A stretch of DNA of 64,000 bases from contig NZ_CP031963.1 of NCBI RefSeq assembly GCF_003443675.1, forward strand, positions 5,244,501 to 5,308,500. Reading direction: 5' to 3'. The stretch is from Aquimarina sp. BL5. GTDB taxonomy: Bacteria; Bacteroidota; Bacteroidia; Flavobacteriales; Flavobacteriaceae. The notes beneath the pieces are model-generated. The model was not told the DNA's origin, made no database searches, and saw nothing but the letters and a program-made list of their open reading frames with translations. The translations under genes were made by a program, and so were the position numbers. Of the stretch, positions 45,461 through 55,468 are shown piece by piece (the first letter of the stretch is position 1; each line of letters opens with the position of its first letter).

Positions 45461-47419
45461 ATGCACAAAAAATCTATTGTACTTTTTTTAGGAGTAATAT
45501 TTTGCTCCCTGGTATACGGTCAACAAAAAGATCCTGTACTTCTAATGATTAATAATTCACCTGTCTATACATCAGAATTTAAGCGGGTGTATCTTAAGAA
45601 TATTGATCTGGTAAAAGATGAATCTCAAAAGGATATCGATGAATATTTAGAACTTTTCATTAACTACAAACTAAAATTAGAGGAAGCTAAAGAACAAGGA
45701 CTAGATAAAAAAGATTCATATGTTAAAGAACTTGAAGGATATAAAAAACAACTATCTTCAGGATATCTTACGGATACAAAAGCTTCGGATGCTTTGGTAA
45801 AAGAGGCGTATGACCGTTTGCAAGAAAGAGTAAATGCGAGTCATATTTTAGTTCAGGTTCAATCTAGTGCATCTCCTAAAGATACTTTAGTAGCATATCA
45901 GAAGATCACTGAAGCTAGAAATAAAATTGTTAGTGGAGCTGATTTTAAAGAAATAGCGGTTGAATATAGTCAAGATCCTTCTGTGAAAAAAAACGGAGGT
46001 GATTTAGGCTGGTTTTCAGCATTTAGAATGGTGTATCCTTTTGAGCAAGCCGCTTTTACAACAAAAGTAGGAGGGGTTTCGGAACCGTTTAAAACACGTT
46101 TTGGGTATCATATTGTAAAGGTTAATGATAAACAAAAAGCATTAGGAGAAGTTACCGTAGCTCATATAATGGTTGCTTTTAATAAAGAAAGAACTGAAAC
46201 GGAAGCAGAAGAAAGAATTAAAGAGATTAGTTCGCAATTAAAACAAAAGGCTTCTTTTGAATCTTTAGCAAAACAATATAGTGACGATCGTAATACTGCT
46301 GTTAATGAAGGTAAAATAAATCGTTTTGGACAGGGAGCCTTAAATTCTGAGAATTTTGAGAAAGTTGCTTTTGCTTTACAATCACCTGGAGAAATTTCAG
46401 AACCGGTTAAAACGAAATATGGATGGCATATCATAAAGTTATTGGAAAAACATCCTCCTAAAACCTTTGAAGAACTAAAAGGAGAGCTTACTCAAAAAAT
46501 AAAAAAAGATAGTAGATCTCAGTTAATTACGAAGTCATTTATAAATTCTCTTAAAGAAAAGTATGCTTTAAAAAGAAATGAAGAAGCGATAACATATTTC
46601 AAAAAGATTGTGCCAGCTACTATTTTCAAAGAAAAATGGGAAATTCCGTCCAATGATCCACTGATGGAGAAAACTATGTTTTCTATTGATGATCAAAGTT
46701 ATTTGTATAAAGATTTCGCCAAGTTTATAGAAGAGAGAGGCGCGGGTAAAAGCAGAATTTCGGATGTGTCTGTTTATGTGGATATGATGTATGATGAATA
46801 CGAATCTGCTCAGTTGCTTCAATATTATGAAGAGCATCTAGAAGAAGATAATCAGGATTTTGCTAATGTGATTTCCGAATATAGAGATGGATTGTTGTTA
46901 TTTGATCTAATGGAGTCTAAAATATGGAACGCAGCAAAGACAGATTCTGTTGGACTCAAAAAGTTCTATGAATCCAGAAAGGAAATATATCTTCAAGAAG
47001 AAACATATAAGGTTATAAAAGCATCTGCTTCTAATCAAGCATTAATAGAAAAAGTAAAAATTCTTTTTGAAAAAGGAAAATCTATAGAAGAAATAAAAAA
47101 AGAAGTGAATACTTCAGATACAGATAAAGTACTTTTCTCTCAGGAGGAGATAATTAAGGGTGAAAACGCGACTGCTAATGATTTTTCTGGAGAGAAAGGA
47201 CAAATTGTTAGTGTTAATGAGAATGACTATATAACTCTTATAAAAGTAGAAGAGATAATACCTTCTAGAATTAAAACTTTTGAAGAAACTAAAGGTAAGG
47301 TGATTAATGATTTTCAAGAAGATCTTGAGAAAAAATGGTTAAGTGAACTTAGAAAGAAATATTCTGTAGAGTTAAACAAAAAGACCCTGAAAAAAATTAA
47401 AAAAGACCTATCCATATAA
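45461..47419 (+). CDS. Peptidylprolyl isomerase with two PpiC/parvulin domains
   Basis: Read from ATG 45461 (652 residues), where a signal peptide starts (cleavage near VYGQ). Two parvulin domains lie near residues 120-220 and 230-330. The first has VNASHILVQVQ, KNGGDLGWFS and EPFKTRFGYHIVKV; the second has VTVAHIMVAF, GKINRFGQGAL and EPVKTKYGWHIIKL. A long C-terminal region follows. It helps outer-membrane proteins fold in the periplasm. It heads a run with two further SurA-like genes. Confidence 0.92.
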   Translation: MHKKSIVLFLGVIFCSLVYGQQKDPVLLMINNSPVYTSEFKRVYLKNIDLVKDESQKDIDEYLELFINYKLKLEEAKEQGLDKKDSYVKELEGYKKQLSSGYLTDTKASDALVKEAYDRLQERVNASHILVQVQSSASPKDTLVAYQKITEARNKIVSGADFKEIAVEYSQDPSVKKNGGDLGWFSAFRMVYPFEQAAFTTKVGGVSEPFKTRFGYHIVKVNDKQKALGEVTVAHIMVAFNKERTETEAEERIKEISSQLKQKASFESLAKQYSDDRNTAVNEGKINRFGQGALNSENFEKVAFALQSPGEISEPVKTKYGWHIIKLLEKHPPKTFEELKGELTQKIKKDSRSQLITKSFINSLKEKYALKRNEEAITYFKKIVPATIFKEKWEIPSNDPLMEKTMFSIDDQSYLYKDFAKFIEERGAGKSRISDVSVYVDMMYDEYESAQLLQYYEEHLEEDNQDFANVISEYRDGLLLFDLMESKIWNAAKTDSVGLKKFYESRKEIYLQEETYKVIKASASNQALIEKVKILFEKGKSIEEIKKEVNTSDTDKVLFSQEEIIKGENATANDFSGEKGQIVSVNENDYITLIKVEEIIPSRIKTFEETKGKVINDFQEDLEKKWLSELRKKYSVELNKKTLKKIKKDLSI

Positions 47420-48268
47420 ATGCGATATCTCTCAATCATATTGCTGTTTCTTTTATTTATTTCTTGCGGAAATATAAATCGTCAGGCGAATAGAGAAGTA
47501 GTAGCAAGAGTAAACGAAACATATCTTTATAAAGACGATATTAAAAACTTAGTACCAGATCGTACCGCAAAGGAGGATAGTATTAATATAATAAACAACT
47601 ACATTAATATTTGGGCAACAAGACAGTTGTTTATAGATCAGTCTAAACGTAACTTAAACGAAACAGAACTTCAGGAATTTGATAAGCTTGTAGAAGACTA
47701 TAAGAGTACGCTATATATTAATGCATATAAAGATGCTGTGATCAATAAATCTATTAATATGGAGATTACAGAGGAAGATATGAGTTCCTATTATTCAGAA
47801 AATTTGGAAAATTTTAATCTTAATGAAGAATTAGTAAAGTTACGTTACTTACATTTGCCACCTGATTATAATAATATTGTTGCAACGCAAACACGTTTTA
47901 ATCGTTTTAAAGAAGAGGATGAAGAAGATTTGCTGACAAAAAAGTTAGAATTTGTTACATTTTCCTTTGGCGATTCTATCTGGGTTCAATTTGATCAGGT
48001 ATTAAATAAGATACCAGTGCTTAAGACTCAGGATAGAAATAAGGTGTTGAAAAAAGGTAAATATGTGCAATTGCGCGATTCTTTGGGAGTATACATGATT
48101 AAGATTGAAGAAGTGCTCAAGAAAAACGAAACAGCACCTTTAACATATATAAAACCAACGATACGACAGATTATATTAAATAAGAGGAAGCGAGAGCTTA
48201 TAAAAAAATTAGAAAAGGATATTACGAAAGATGCTATTAAAAACAAACAATTTGAAATCTATAATTAA
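47420..48268 (+). CDS. SurA/PpiC-related lipoprotein without clear parvulin core
   Basis: This 282-residue protein starts directly after the preceding stop. A lipoprotein signal ends LFISC (Cys17). Its helical N-terminal region (VARVNETYLYKDDIKNLVP) resembles the chaperone part of SurA-type foldases. The central segment lacks the usual parvulin catalytic motifs. It ends with a 38-base overlap with the next gene. It probably works with the flanking isomerases in outer-membrane protein assembly. Confidence 0.8.
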   Translation: MRYLSIILLFLLFISCGNINRQANREVVARVNETYLYKDDIKNLVPDRTAKEDSINIINNYINIWATRQLFIDQSKRNLNETELQEFDKLVEDYKSTLYINAYKDAVINKSINMEITEEDMSSYYSENLENFNLNEELVKLRYLHLPPDYNNIVATQTRFNRFKEEDEEDLLTKKLEFVTFSFGDSIWVQFDQVLNKIPVLKTQDRNKVLKKGKYVQLRDSLGVYMIKIEEVLKKNETAPLTYIKPTIRQIILNKRKRELIKKLEKDITKDAIKNKQFEIYN

Positions 48269-49682
48269 GAATGCTACTTGTCTTGTCGCATTATTGCTAT
48301 TTGGAGCAGGTGCTCAGATATACGCTCAGGAAATCATTGAAGATGTAAAGAAGGAAGTAGAGAAAAAAGAGGATTCTGTAAAGCCGTCTGAAAGAATTAA
48401 GATAGACGGTGTTGCTGCGGTTATAGGGGAATATGTAATATTGGATAGCGACGTTACGATTGCATATCAGCAATTGATAAGTGAAGGAGTTTCTGCATCT
48501 GATGTTAGCCGTTGTGAATTGGCAGGAAGTTTATTCGAGAATAAGCTATATGCGCATCACGCGGTTCAGGACAGTGTTCTTGTTACGGAGGCTGAGGTTA
48601 ATTCTATGGTTGATCAACAACTAAGTTATATGACAAGAGAACTTGGAACGATAGATAAAGTACTGAAATTCTATAGAAAAGAGAGTGAAGAAGATTTTAG
48701 AAAAGAACTTTTCGAAATTAATAAAGGAAATAGATTGGCAGAACAAATGCGTTCTAAAATAGTAGAAGACGTTGAGATTACACCAGAAGAAGTAAGAGAA
48801 TTTTTTGATGAAATTCCAGAAGATGAAAGACCGCTTTTTGGTACAGAACTAGAACTGGCGCAGATTGTAATAGATCCTAAAATACCTGAAGAAGAAGAAC
48901 AGAAAGTAATTGATAGACTAAAACAGTTTAGAACAGATATTGTAGAGAATGGAAGTAGCTTTGCTACAAAAGCAGTGTTATATTCTCAGGATCCTGGATC
49001 TAAATCAAAAGGAGGGAAATATACACTGAACCGTCAGACACCGTTTGCTAAAGAATTTAAGGATGTAGCATTTAGTTTGCAGGTAGGAGAAGTTAGTGAG
49101 CCTTTTAAAACTGATTTTGGATGGCATATTATTCAATTGGATAAGGTTAGAGGAGAAGAAATTGATGTAAGACATATTCTTTTAGTTCCAGATGTGACAA
49201 GAGAAAGCGTAGAAGTAGCTCAAAAACTTGTAGATTCTGTGCGTACAGAAATAGTTAATGGAACCATAGGTTTCAAGGATGCTGCACGAAAGTTCAGTAA
49301 CGAAAAGGAAACGAAAGAAGATGGAGGACAATTATTAAATCCAACAACGGGAGATACACGTTTTGAACTTACCAAAATTGATCCTATATTGTACGATCAA
49401 GTATCGAAATTGAAAACTAATGAAGTTTCATTAGTGATCCCTGATCAAGACCGTCAAGGCCGTAAAAAGTTTAAATTAATTACGGTGCTAAATCGTTTTG
49501 ATGAGCATATTGCAGATTATTCTAAAGACTATTTGAAAATACAAGAACTGGCTCTTAGAAAAAAACAAATTGAAGCAATACGTGCGTGGCAGGAAGAAAA
49601 AATTAATGATACCTACATAAAAATTAATGGAGAGTACAGAGACTGTGAATTTAGCGGTAACTGGTTAAAAAAAGAAAAATAA
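48231..49682 (+). CDS. SurA-like peptidylprolyl isomerase
   Basis: This 483-residue protein has a signal peptide (cleavage near IYAQ). The SurA N-terminal chaperone region (about 55-190) starts DGVAAVIGEYVILDSDV. A full parvulin domain (about 200-310) has LELAQIVIDP, GGKYTLNRQTPFAKEF and EPFKTDFGWHIIQLD. A second, weaker one begins IDVRHILLVPD with EDGGQLLNP. It acts in periplasmic outer-membrane protein folding. It overlaps the previous gene and is one base from a MoxR gene. Confidence 0.93.
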   Translation: MLLKTNNLKSIIKNATCLVALLLFGAGAQIYAQEIIEDVKKEVEKKEDSVKPSERIKIDGVAAVIGEYVILDSDVTIAYQQLISEGVSASDVSRCELAGSLFENKLYAHHAVQDSVLVTEAEVNSMVDQQLSYMTRELGTIDKVLKFYRKESEEDFRKELFEINKGNRLAEQMRSKIVEDVEITPEEVREFFDEIPEDERPLFGTELELAQIVIDPKIPEEEEQKVIDRLKQFRTDIVENGSSFATKAVLYSQDPGSKSKGGKYTLNRQTPFAKEFKDVAFSLQVGEVSEPFKTDFGWHIIQLDKVRGEEIDVRHILLVPDVTRESVEVAQKLVDSVRTEIVNGTIGFKDAARKFSNEKETKEDGGQLLNPTTGDTRFELTKIDPILYDQVSKLKTNEVSLVIPDQDRQGRKKFKLITVLNRFDEHIADYSKDYLKIQELALRKKQIEAIRAWQEEKINDTYIKINGEYRDCEFSGNWLKKEK

Positions 49683-49683
49683 T

Positions 49684-50637
49684 ATGTCTGACGTTGCAGC
49701 AGTAGAAAAACTGGTAAGCAAACATACCGAACTAAAAAAAGAAATTGCTAAAATAATCATAGGTCAGGAAGAAGTAATCGATCAGATACTAATTTCTGTA
49801 TTTTCTGGAGGTCATGCTTTACTCATAGGAGTTCCTGGACTGGCAAAAACCTTAATGGTGAATACTATCGCTAAGGCTTTGGGATTGGATTTTAAAAGGA
49901 TTCAGTTTACACCAGATTTAATGCCAAGTGATATTTTAGGAAGTGAAATCTTAGACGAGTCTAGACATTTTAAATTTATAAAAGGACCTGTATTTTCTAA
50001 TATTATTCTGGCGGATGAGATTAACAGAACTCCACCAAAAACTCAAGCAGCCTTGTTAGAAGCAATGCAGGAACGATCAGTAACTGTAGCAGGACATAAT
50101 TATAAATTAGATCTACCTTATTTCGTTTTGGCAACACAAAACCCTATTGAGCAAGAAGGAACATATCCTTTACCAGAAGCACAACTAGATAGGTTTATGT
50201 TTGCAATAGAATTAAAATACCCTAGTTTCCAGGAAGAAGTAGAAGTCGTAAAAAGTACTACGGGAGATACTTCTGCAACTATTAATCCTTTGTTTACAGC
50301 GCAGGAGATAATTGATTTCCAGCATGTAATTCGTCGTATTCCGGTAGCTGATAATGTTGTAGAGTATGCAGTATCGATGGTTTCTAAAACGAGACCGAAT
50401 GGAGAATCAGCAACGGATTTAGTTAAAAGTTATATCGATTGGGGTGCAGGACCGAGAGCTTCTCAGAATTTAATTTTAGCAGCAAAAGCGAACGCAGCTA
50501 TTAAAGGAAAGTTTTCTCCGGATATAGAAGATGTGCAAGCAGTTGCGATGGGGATACTACGCCATCGTATGATCAAAAACTACAAAGCAGAAGCAGAAGG
50601 AGTAAGTATTGAGGATATCATTCAAAGTTTATTTTAA
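49684..50637 (+). CDS. MoxR-family AAA+ ATPase
   Basis: This 317-residue AAA+ ATPase has Walker A GVPGLAKT (about residue 57), Walker B and sensor region ILADEINRTPPKTQAALLEAMQE (about 100-120), and the C-terminal helical lid ending in ILRHRMIKNYKAEAEG. MoxR ATPases act as chaperones in assembly or activation of metal enzymes and membrane complexes. No VWA-domain partner is seen downstream, where one is often found. It follows the SurA-like gene by one base. Confidence 0.93.
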   Translation: MSDVAAVEKLVSKHTELKKEIAKIIIGQEEVIDQILISVFSGGHALLIGVPGLAKTLMVNTIAKALGLDFKRIQFTPDLMPSDILGSEILDESRHFKFIKGPVFSNIILADEINRTPPKTQAALLEAMQERSVTVAGHNYKLDLPYFVLATQNPIEQEGTYPLPEAQLDRFMFAIELKYPSFQEEVEVVKSTTGDTSATINPLFTAQEIIDFQHVIRRIPVADNVVEYAVSMVSKTRPNGESATDLVKSYIDWGAGPRASQNLILAAKANAAIKGKFSPDIEDVQAVAMGILRHRMIKNYKAEAEGVSIEDIIQSLF

Positions 50638-50671
50638 AGGTTACTTTTAGCAAAAATAGTTGAAGAATAGA

Positions 50672-51127
50672 ATGTGTAAAATTATCTTTTTATCATTATT
50701 TTTCTGTATAAATATTGTTGCTCAAGAGGATTTTAATACTGCAGAATGTACATTATATGGAGATGTTATTTCTAGAACTTCTGCACATAAACATCTTCGT
50801 GAGGGTCAACCTACATTATTGATAACAGGAATAACAACAGAGAAAAGAGCAGTTTATATTGCAAAATCTTATCAAGTTTTTTCCAGTAAATTAAACAGTA
50901 ATTTGATAGATAGTGCCTTAGCCAAAGAGTTGAGACAAAATTTTATAGTTCCTCTTAGCGCTACTGAAAAAAAATATCATTTTAGGTTTAAAGAAATTGA
51001 TGGGTGTTTTCTTCCAAAGTGTATTGTTATGGATAGTATAAAAAGCTATAATAATGTAATGAAAGATTTTTTAACCAAGAAATATGGGAATTCTTGGAAG
51101 AGAAATGAATTCAATTTCAAGTTTTAA
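50672..51127 (+). CDS. Secreted protein of unknown function
   Basis: Read from ATG 50672 (151 residues), where the signal peptide starts (cleavage near NIVAQ); a TTG at 50660 is the alternative. The mature part has three cysteines (AECTLYG, GCFLPKC) and mixed alpha/beta composition. I do not recognise a family. It lies 34 bases after MoxR. Confidence 0.65.
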   Translation: MCKIIFLSLFFCINIVAQEDFNTAECTLYGDVISRTSAHKHLREGQPTLLITGITTEKRAVYIAKSYQVFSSKLNSNLIDSALAKELRQNFIVPLSATEKKYHFRFKEIDGCFLPKCIVMDSIKSYNNVMKDFLTKKYGNSWKRNEFNFKF

Positions 51128-51158
51128 GAGCTTAGATTATTTTTTCTAAAAAAAAATA

Positions 51159-51187
51159 AAAGCCCATTTAAGTAGGAAATGGGCTTT
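51159..51187 (-). terminator. Hairpin with T-run on the minus strand
   Basis: AAAGCCCATTT (51159-51169) and AAATGGGCTTT (51177-51187) form a perfect 11-bp stem. The A-rich stretch before it makes a T-run only on the minus strand, where no gene is seen nearby. It may also stop plus-strand transcription less efficiently. Confidence 0.6.
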
Positions 51188-51201
51188 GTGCAATTAAAAA
51201 C

Positions 51202-51305
51202 AATTGAATCTTACGAGGAATGGATACTTGGGGAAAACCATTACCAGATATCTTCAATTTTAAAGCGCGAAAATAAAATATAAAGGGGAAATAACCCCTC
51301 TTTTA
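51202..51305 (+). ncRNA. Candidate structured RNA element (unproven)
   Basis: AATTGAA (51202-51208) can pair with TTCAATT (51253-51259), enclosing an inner AATGG..CCATT stem (51219-51223 and 51238-51242). An AGGGG..CCCCT hairpin with a T-rich tail (about 51284-51305) follows as a possible terminator. No RNA family is recognised, and AT-rich DNA gives such pairings by chance. The surrounding 51306-51541 holds no gene I can support. Confidence 0.25.
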
Positions 51306-51541
51306 ACATTTCTTTAGTTCTCTTTTAAGGGTTTGTAAAGAAATAACTTAGTGTAACTAGAAATCTTTAATTTTTGGCTATTTAATACCAACTATCCGCA
51401 ACACTATTCTAAGGTATACTAATGTTTTTATCTAAGTTTTTTATAAGTTTTCTTTATCCTAATTAAACCTTTTTGAGTGTTCTTAGTCTTAGTACTGAAC
51501 GTTCATTAAAATATAGTTGAATAATTAAGAAAAATAGATAG

Positions 51542-51991
51542 ATGAAAAATAGTATAACTTACATAATGATTTTGTTTTTGGGAATTTTGACAATGTCGGC
51601 CCAATCAGAAGATGTAGCAGATAGAAAAGAGGGTCGTCGACAAAAAAAAGAATTAAGAAAAGAGTTTAATGAAAGTTTGTCTGAAGATCAAAAAGCACAA
51701 TTAGAATATCAAAGACAGTTGCGCACGGAACATAGGAAAACTTTGGAAGCAACATACACTGATGAACAATTAGCAATTGTACGGAATGAAGATCTTTCGA
51801 GAAGAGGAAAGCATAAAACACTAAAATCAACCCTAAGTGATGATCAGAAAGAAATGAAAAAATCACATAAAGAGGCTATGAAGACTGAGAAGAATAAATT
51901 CGAATCATCTCTTAGCGAGGAACAATTAAAAAAATACGGAGAGATAAAGAAGAAAAAAAGAAAGAAAGGTTCCAATTCTGAGAAAGAATAG
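51542..51991 (+). CDS. Secreted basic protein with four DEQ-type repeats
   Basis: This 149-residue protein has a signal peptide (cleavage near MSAQ). The mature part is charged and helical, with four similar motifs: LSEDQKAQLE, YTDEQLAIV, LSDDQKEMKK and LSEEQLKKY. Repeats of LT/LS-x-x-Q are seen in CpxP/Spy-like periplasmic proteins, and this may be a distant relative, but the full pattern is not clear. It ends in a lysine-rich tail. Function is unknown. Confidence 0.65.
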   Translation: MKNSITYIMILFLGILTMSAQSEDVADRKEGRRQKKELRKEFNESLSEDQKAQLEYQRQLRTEHRKTLEATYTDEQLAIVRNEDLSRRGKHKTLKSTLSDDQKEMKKSHKEAMKTEKNKFESSLSEEQLKKYGEIKKKKRKKGSNSEKE

Positions 51992-52030
51992 AAAAGGGAT
52001 TATTAAATGTAGTTTACGGTGCGTTTAAAA

Positions 52031-52060
52031 AGTGAAGCTGGTAAAGCTTCACTTTTTTTT
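52031..52060 (+). terminator. Intrinsic terminator
   Basis: AGTGAAGCT (52031-52039) pairs with AGCTTCACT (52045-52053), followed by seven T. It lies 40 bases after the basic secreted protein gene. Confidence 0.9.
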
Positions 52061-52635
52061 AGTTTCTAGGTCAGAAATGACTGTTTTTTGTGTGATAACT
52101 TAACAAATTACTATAACGTTTTCGTAATTCTAAAAGATGAGAGTTAAAATATTAGATATTTTTTTATACGATTACCATTTTAATAGTTCTATAATTGACG
52201 ATTTCTACAAATAAATATGATATTTTTTTCAAAAATGTAAAAAAGGGTTATTAAGGTCATTCATTTAATAAAATCCTTTAAAATTCGTATTTTCGTCAGA
52301 CTTTTCAATATGTGTTATAAAACAATATTGCTCTCGATATCGATATAATAAAGAGGTATGAGTCTAAGTTGCAGAAACACAAAATACTGTTTCTCAGTTA
52401 AGAATATACCTTTACTATTATGTATAGAAAATTATAGTGATTTTTTTGAGAAATTTAAGGCAAATAAGAATGTTGAAAAGATGTAAGGACTACCATAATT
52501 TCACTACAGAATATATAGCTTGTCATTATATAGCAGTATAAATATAATAGGGCTTTTTCTATTATTGACAAGGAGGAGAAAGTTATCGTTTTCCAAACAT
52601 TTATATTAAACCAGGAAAGAATTCTATTACGTACT
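52061..52635. other. AT-rich gap upstream of acnB
   Basis: No ORF here is convincing; the small minus-strand ORF at 52455-52643 overlaps the acnB start and is a shadow. TATTTTCG near 52289 is one base off a -7 box. ATTAC..GTAAT (about 52110-52131) is a palindrome around AACGTT that could be an operator. The acnB promoter is not placed. Confidence 0.35.
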
Positions 52636-55413
52636 ATGAACACTTACAATGATTACATCAGGGAGATCGAAGAAAGGAAATCCCTTGGGTTACACCCTAA
52701 GCCAATCGATGGAGCTGAGTTATTAAGCGAAATTATTTCGCAAATTAAGGATAACGATAATGCACATCGTGATGACTCCCTTAACTTTTTTATCTATAAT
52801 GTTTTACCAGGAACCACAAGTGCTGCTGGTGTAAAAGCTCAGTTTTTAAAAGAAATTATTTTAGGTAAAGAAGTAGTTAAAGAAATTACTCCTGCTTTTG
52901 CTTTTGAGCAATTATCTCATATGAAAGGTGGACCTTCTGTAGAAGTATTGTTAGATTTAGCTTTGGGTGATGATACTGCTATAGCTAATGAAGCAGCTAA
53001 AGTATTAAAAACACAGGTTTTCTTGTACGAGGCAGATACAGAACAATTAGAAAAAGCTTTTAAAGCAGGTAATACTATTGCTAAAGAATTAATAGAGAGT
53101 TATGCTCAAGCAGAGTTTTTTACAAAGTTACCAGACGTAGAAGAAGAAATAGAGATTGTAACTTTTGTTGCAGGTATAGGTGATATTTCTACAGATTTAT
53201 TATCTCCGGGAGCGGATGCGCATTCTAGATCAGATCGTGAATTGCACGGTCAGTGTATGTTTGAGCACAATAAGGATATGCAAAATGAATTATTGGCTTT
53301 AAAACAACAACATCCTGATAAACGAGTGATGTTAGTTGCTGATAAAGGAACTATGGGAGTAGGCTCTTCTAGAATGTCTGGTGTAAATAATGTTGCGTTA
53401 TGGACAGGTATTCCTTCTAGCCCATATGTACCATTTATTAACATAGCGCCAGTAATTGCTGGTACCAATGGTATTGCACCAATATTCTTAACAACTGTTG
53501 GAGTAACTGGTGGTATTGGTATTGATTTAAAAAATTGGGTAAAGCAAAAAGATGCTGAAGGAAATACAATTGTAGATGAAGAAGGAGAAGCAATCTTAAA
53601 AGAAGCCTATTCTGTAGCTACAGGTACAGTTCTTACAATAAATACAAAAACAAAGAAATTATATAAAGGAGACAAAGAGTTAAAAGATATCTCAACTGCT
53701 TTAACACCACCAAAAATGGAGTTTATTAAGGCAGGAGGTTCTTATGCTGTTGTTTTCGGTAAGAAATTACAAACATTTGCTTGTAAAGTTTTAGGAATTG
53801 ACGTTCCTCAAGTGTATGCTGCTTCCAAAGAAGTTTCTGTGGAAGGACAAGGTCTAACTGCTGTTGAGAAAATTTTCAATAGAAATGCAGTAGGAACAAC
53901 ACCTGGTAAAACATTACATGCAGGTTCGAATGTTAGAGTCGAAGTTAACATTGTAGGTTCTCAAGATACTACAGGTTTAATGACTTCTCAAGAATTAGAG
54001 AATATGGCTGCTACAGTAATCTCTCCAATTGTTGATGCTGGTTATCAATCAGGATGTCATACAGCTTCAGTTTGGGATGACAAGTCTAAAGCTAATATTC
54101 CAAGATTAATGAAGTTTATGAATGACTTCGGATTAGTTACTGCGCGTCATCCTGAAGGGAAATATCACGCAATGACTGATGTAATTCATAAGGTATTAAA
54201 TGATATAGCAGTTGATGATTGGGATGTTATCATAGGTGGAGATTCGCATACACGTATGGCAAAAGGAGTTGCCTTTGGAGCGGATTCAGGAACAGTTGCT
54301 TTAGCATTAGCTACAGGAGAGGCTACAATGCCAATTCCAGAGTCTGTAAAGGTTACTTTTAAAGGAGAAATGAAATCTTATATGGATTTCCGTGATGTTG
54401 TTCACGCGACTCAAGAGCAGATGTTAAATCAGTTTGAAGGTGAAAATGTTTTCCAAGGAAAAATTATAGAAGTGCATATTGGTACATTAACTTCTGATCA
54501 AGCATTTACATTTACAGATTGGACTGCAGAAATGAAAGCAAAAGCATCTATCTGTATTTCTGAAGATGATACTTTAATCGAATCCTTAGAAATCTCTAGA
54601 GATCGTATTCAAATTATGATTGATAAAGGGATGGATAATCCGAAACAAGATCTTAAAGGGTTAGTTGATAAAGCAAATAACCGTATCACGGAAATTAAAA
54701 CAGGAACTAAATCGGCATTAAAGCCAGATTCAGATGCTAAGTATTATGCTGAAGTTGTTATTGATCTAGATAAGATTGTAGAACCAATGATAGCTGATCC
54801 AGATGTAAATAATGAAGATGTATCTAAGCGTTATACGCACGATAATATTCAACCATTATCTTTTTATGGAGGAACAAAGAAGGTAGATTTAGGTTTCATA
54901 GGATCTTGTATGATCCATAAAGGAGATATGAAAATTTTAGCTCAAATGTTAAAGAACATTGAAGCTCAGCAGGGTGAAGTTAAGTTTAATGCTCCCTTAG
55001 TTGTAGCGCCTCCTACATATAATATCGTAGATGAGTTAAAAGCAGAAGGTGATTGGGATGTTTTAGTGAAATATTCTGGTTTTGAGTTTGATGATAGTGC
55101 ACCAAAAGGTTTAGCACGTACCAAGTATGAGAATATGTTATACTTAGAACGTCCTGGATGTAACTTATGTATGGGTAACCAGGAAAAAGCGGAACCAGGA
55201 GATACGGTGATGGCTACTTCTACGCGTCTATTCCAAGGAAGAGTTGTTAGAGATGCCGATGGCAAAAAAGGAGAATCTTTGTTGTCTTCTACACCAGTAG
55301 TGGTTTTATCTACTATTTTAGGTAGAACACCAACCATGGAAGAATATGAAGCTGCTGTTGATGGTATTGTATTAACTAAGTTTAAACCTTCTCAGAAACA
55401 GTTGGTTATGTAA
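52636..55413 (+). CDS. acnB: Aconitate hydratase B / 2-methylisocitrate dehydratase
   Basis: This 925-residue AcnB-type aconitase has an N-terminal HEAT-like domain and swivel domain before the catalytic core, the order unique to AcnB. Iron-sulphur ligands lie in GSCMIH and in the C-terminal GCNLCMG. GDSHTRMAKG is the conserved active-site segment. It isomerises citrate to isocitrate in the TCA cycle and 2-methylcitrate in propionate metabolism. It is about 60 residues longer than E. coli AcnB. A second, different aconitase gene follows. Confidence 0.97.
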   Translation: MNTYNDYIREIEERKSLGLHPKPIDGAELLSEIISQIKDNDNAHRDDSLNFFIYNVLPGTTSAAGVKAQFLKEIILGKEVVKEITPAFAFEQLSHMKGGPSVEVLLDLALGDDTAIANEAAKVLKTQVFLYEADTEQLEKAFKAGNTIAKELIESYAQAEFFTKLPDVEEEIEIVTFVAGIGDISTDLLSPGADAHSRSDRELHGQCMFEHNKDMQNELLALKQQHPDKRVMLVADKGTMGVGSSRMSGVNNVALWTGIPSSPYVPFINIAPVIAGTNGIAPIFLTTVGVTGGIGIDLKNWVKQKDAEGNTIVDEEGEAILKEAYSVATGTVLTINTKTKKLYKGDKELKDISTALTPPKMEFIKAGGSYAVVFGKKLQTFACKVLGIDVPQVYAASKEVSVEGQGLTAVEKIFNRNAVGTTPGKTLHAGSNVRVEVNIVGSQDTTGLMTSQELENMAATVISPIVDAGYQSGCHTASVWDDKSKANIPRLMKFMNDFGLVTARHPEGKYHAMTDVIHKVLNDIAVDDWDVIIGGDSHTRMAKGVAFGADSGTVALALATGEATMPIPESVKVTFKGEMKSYMDFRDVVHATQEQMLNQFEGENVFQGKIIEVHIGTLTSDQAFTFTDWTAEMKAKASICISEDDTLIESLEISRDRIQIMIDKGMDNPKQDLKGLVDKANNRITEIKTGTKSALKPDSDAKYYAEVVIDLDKIVEPMIADPDVNNEDVSKRYTHDNIQPLSFYGGTKKVDLGFIGSCMIHKGDMKILAQMLKNIEAQQGEVKFNAPLVVAPPTYNIVDELKAEGDWDVLVKYSGFEFDDSAPKGLARTKYENMLYLERPGCNLCMGNQEKAEPGDTVMATSTRLFQGRVVRDADGKKGESLLSSTPVVVLSTILGRTPTMEEYEAAVDGIVLTKFKPSQKQLVM

Positions 55414-55433
55414 TTAAAGATATATAATAGTTT

Positions 55434-55468
55434 AAAAGCCTTAATACGAGTTGTATTAAGGCTTTTTT
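55434..55468 (+). terminator. acnB terminator
   Basis: AAGCCTTAATAC and GTATTAAGGCTT form a 12-bp stem around GAGTT, followed by T's. It separates acnB from the second aconitase, so the two are transcribed separately. The rest of 55469-55729 holds nothing I recognise. Confidence 0.92.

Noticed and set aside
52455..52643. 62-residue minus-strand ORF before acnB
   Set aside because: It crosses the acnB start, has no start signal or recognisable domain and sits in AT-rich DNA.
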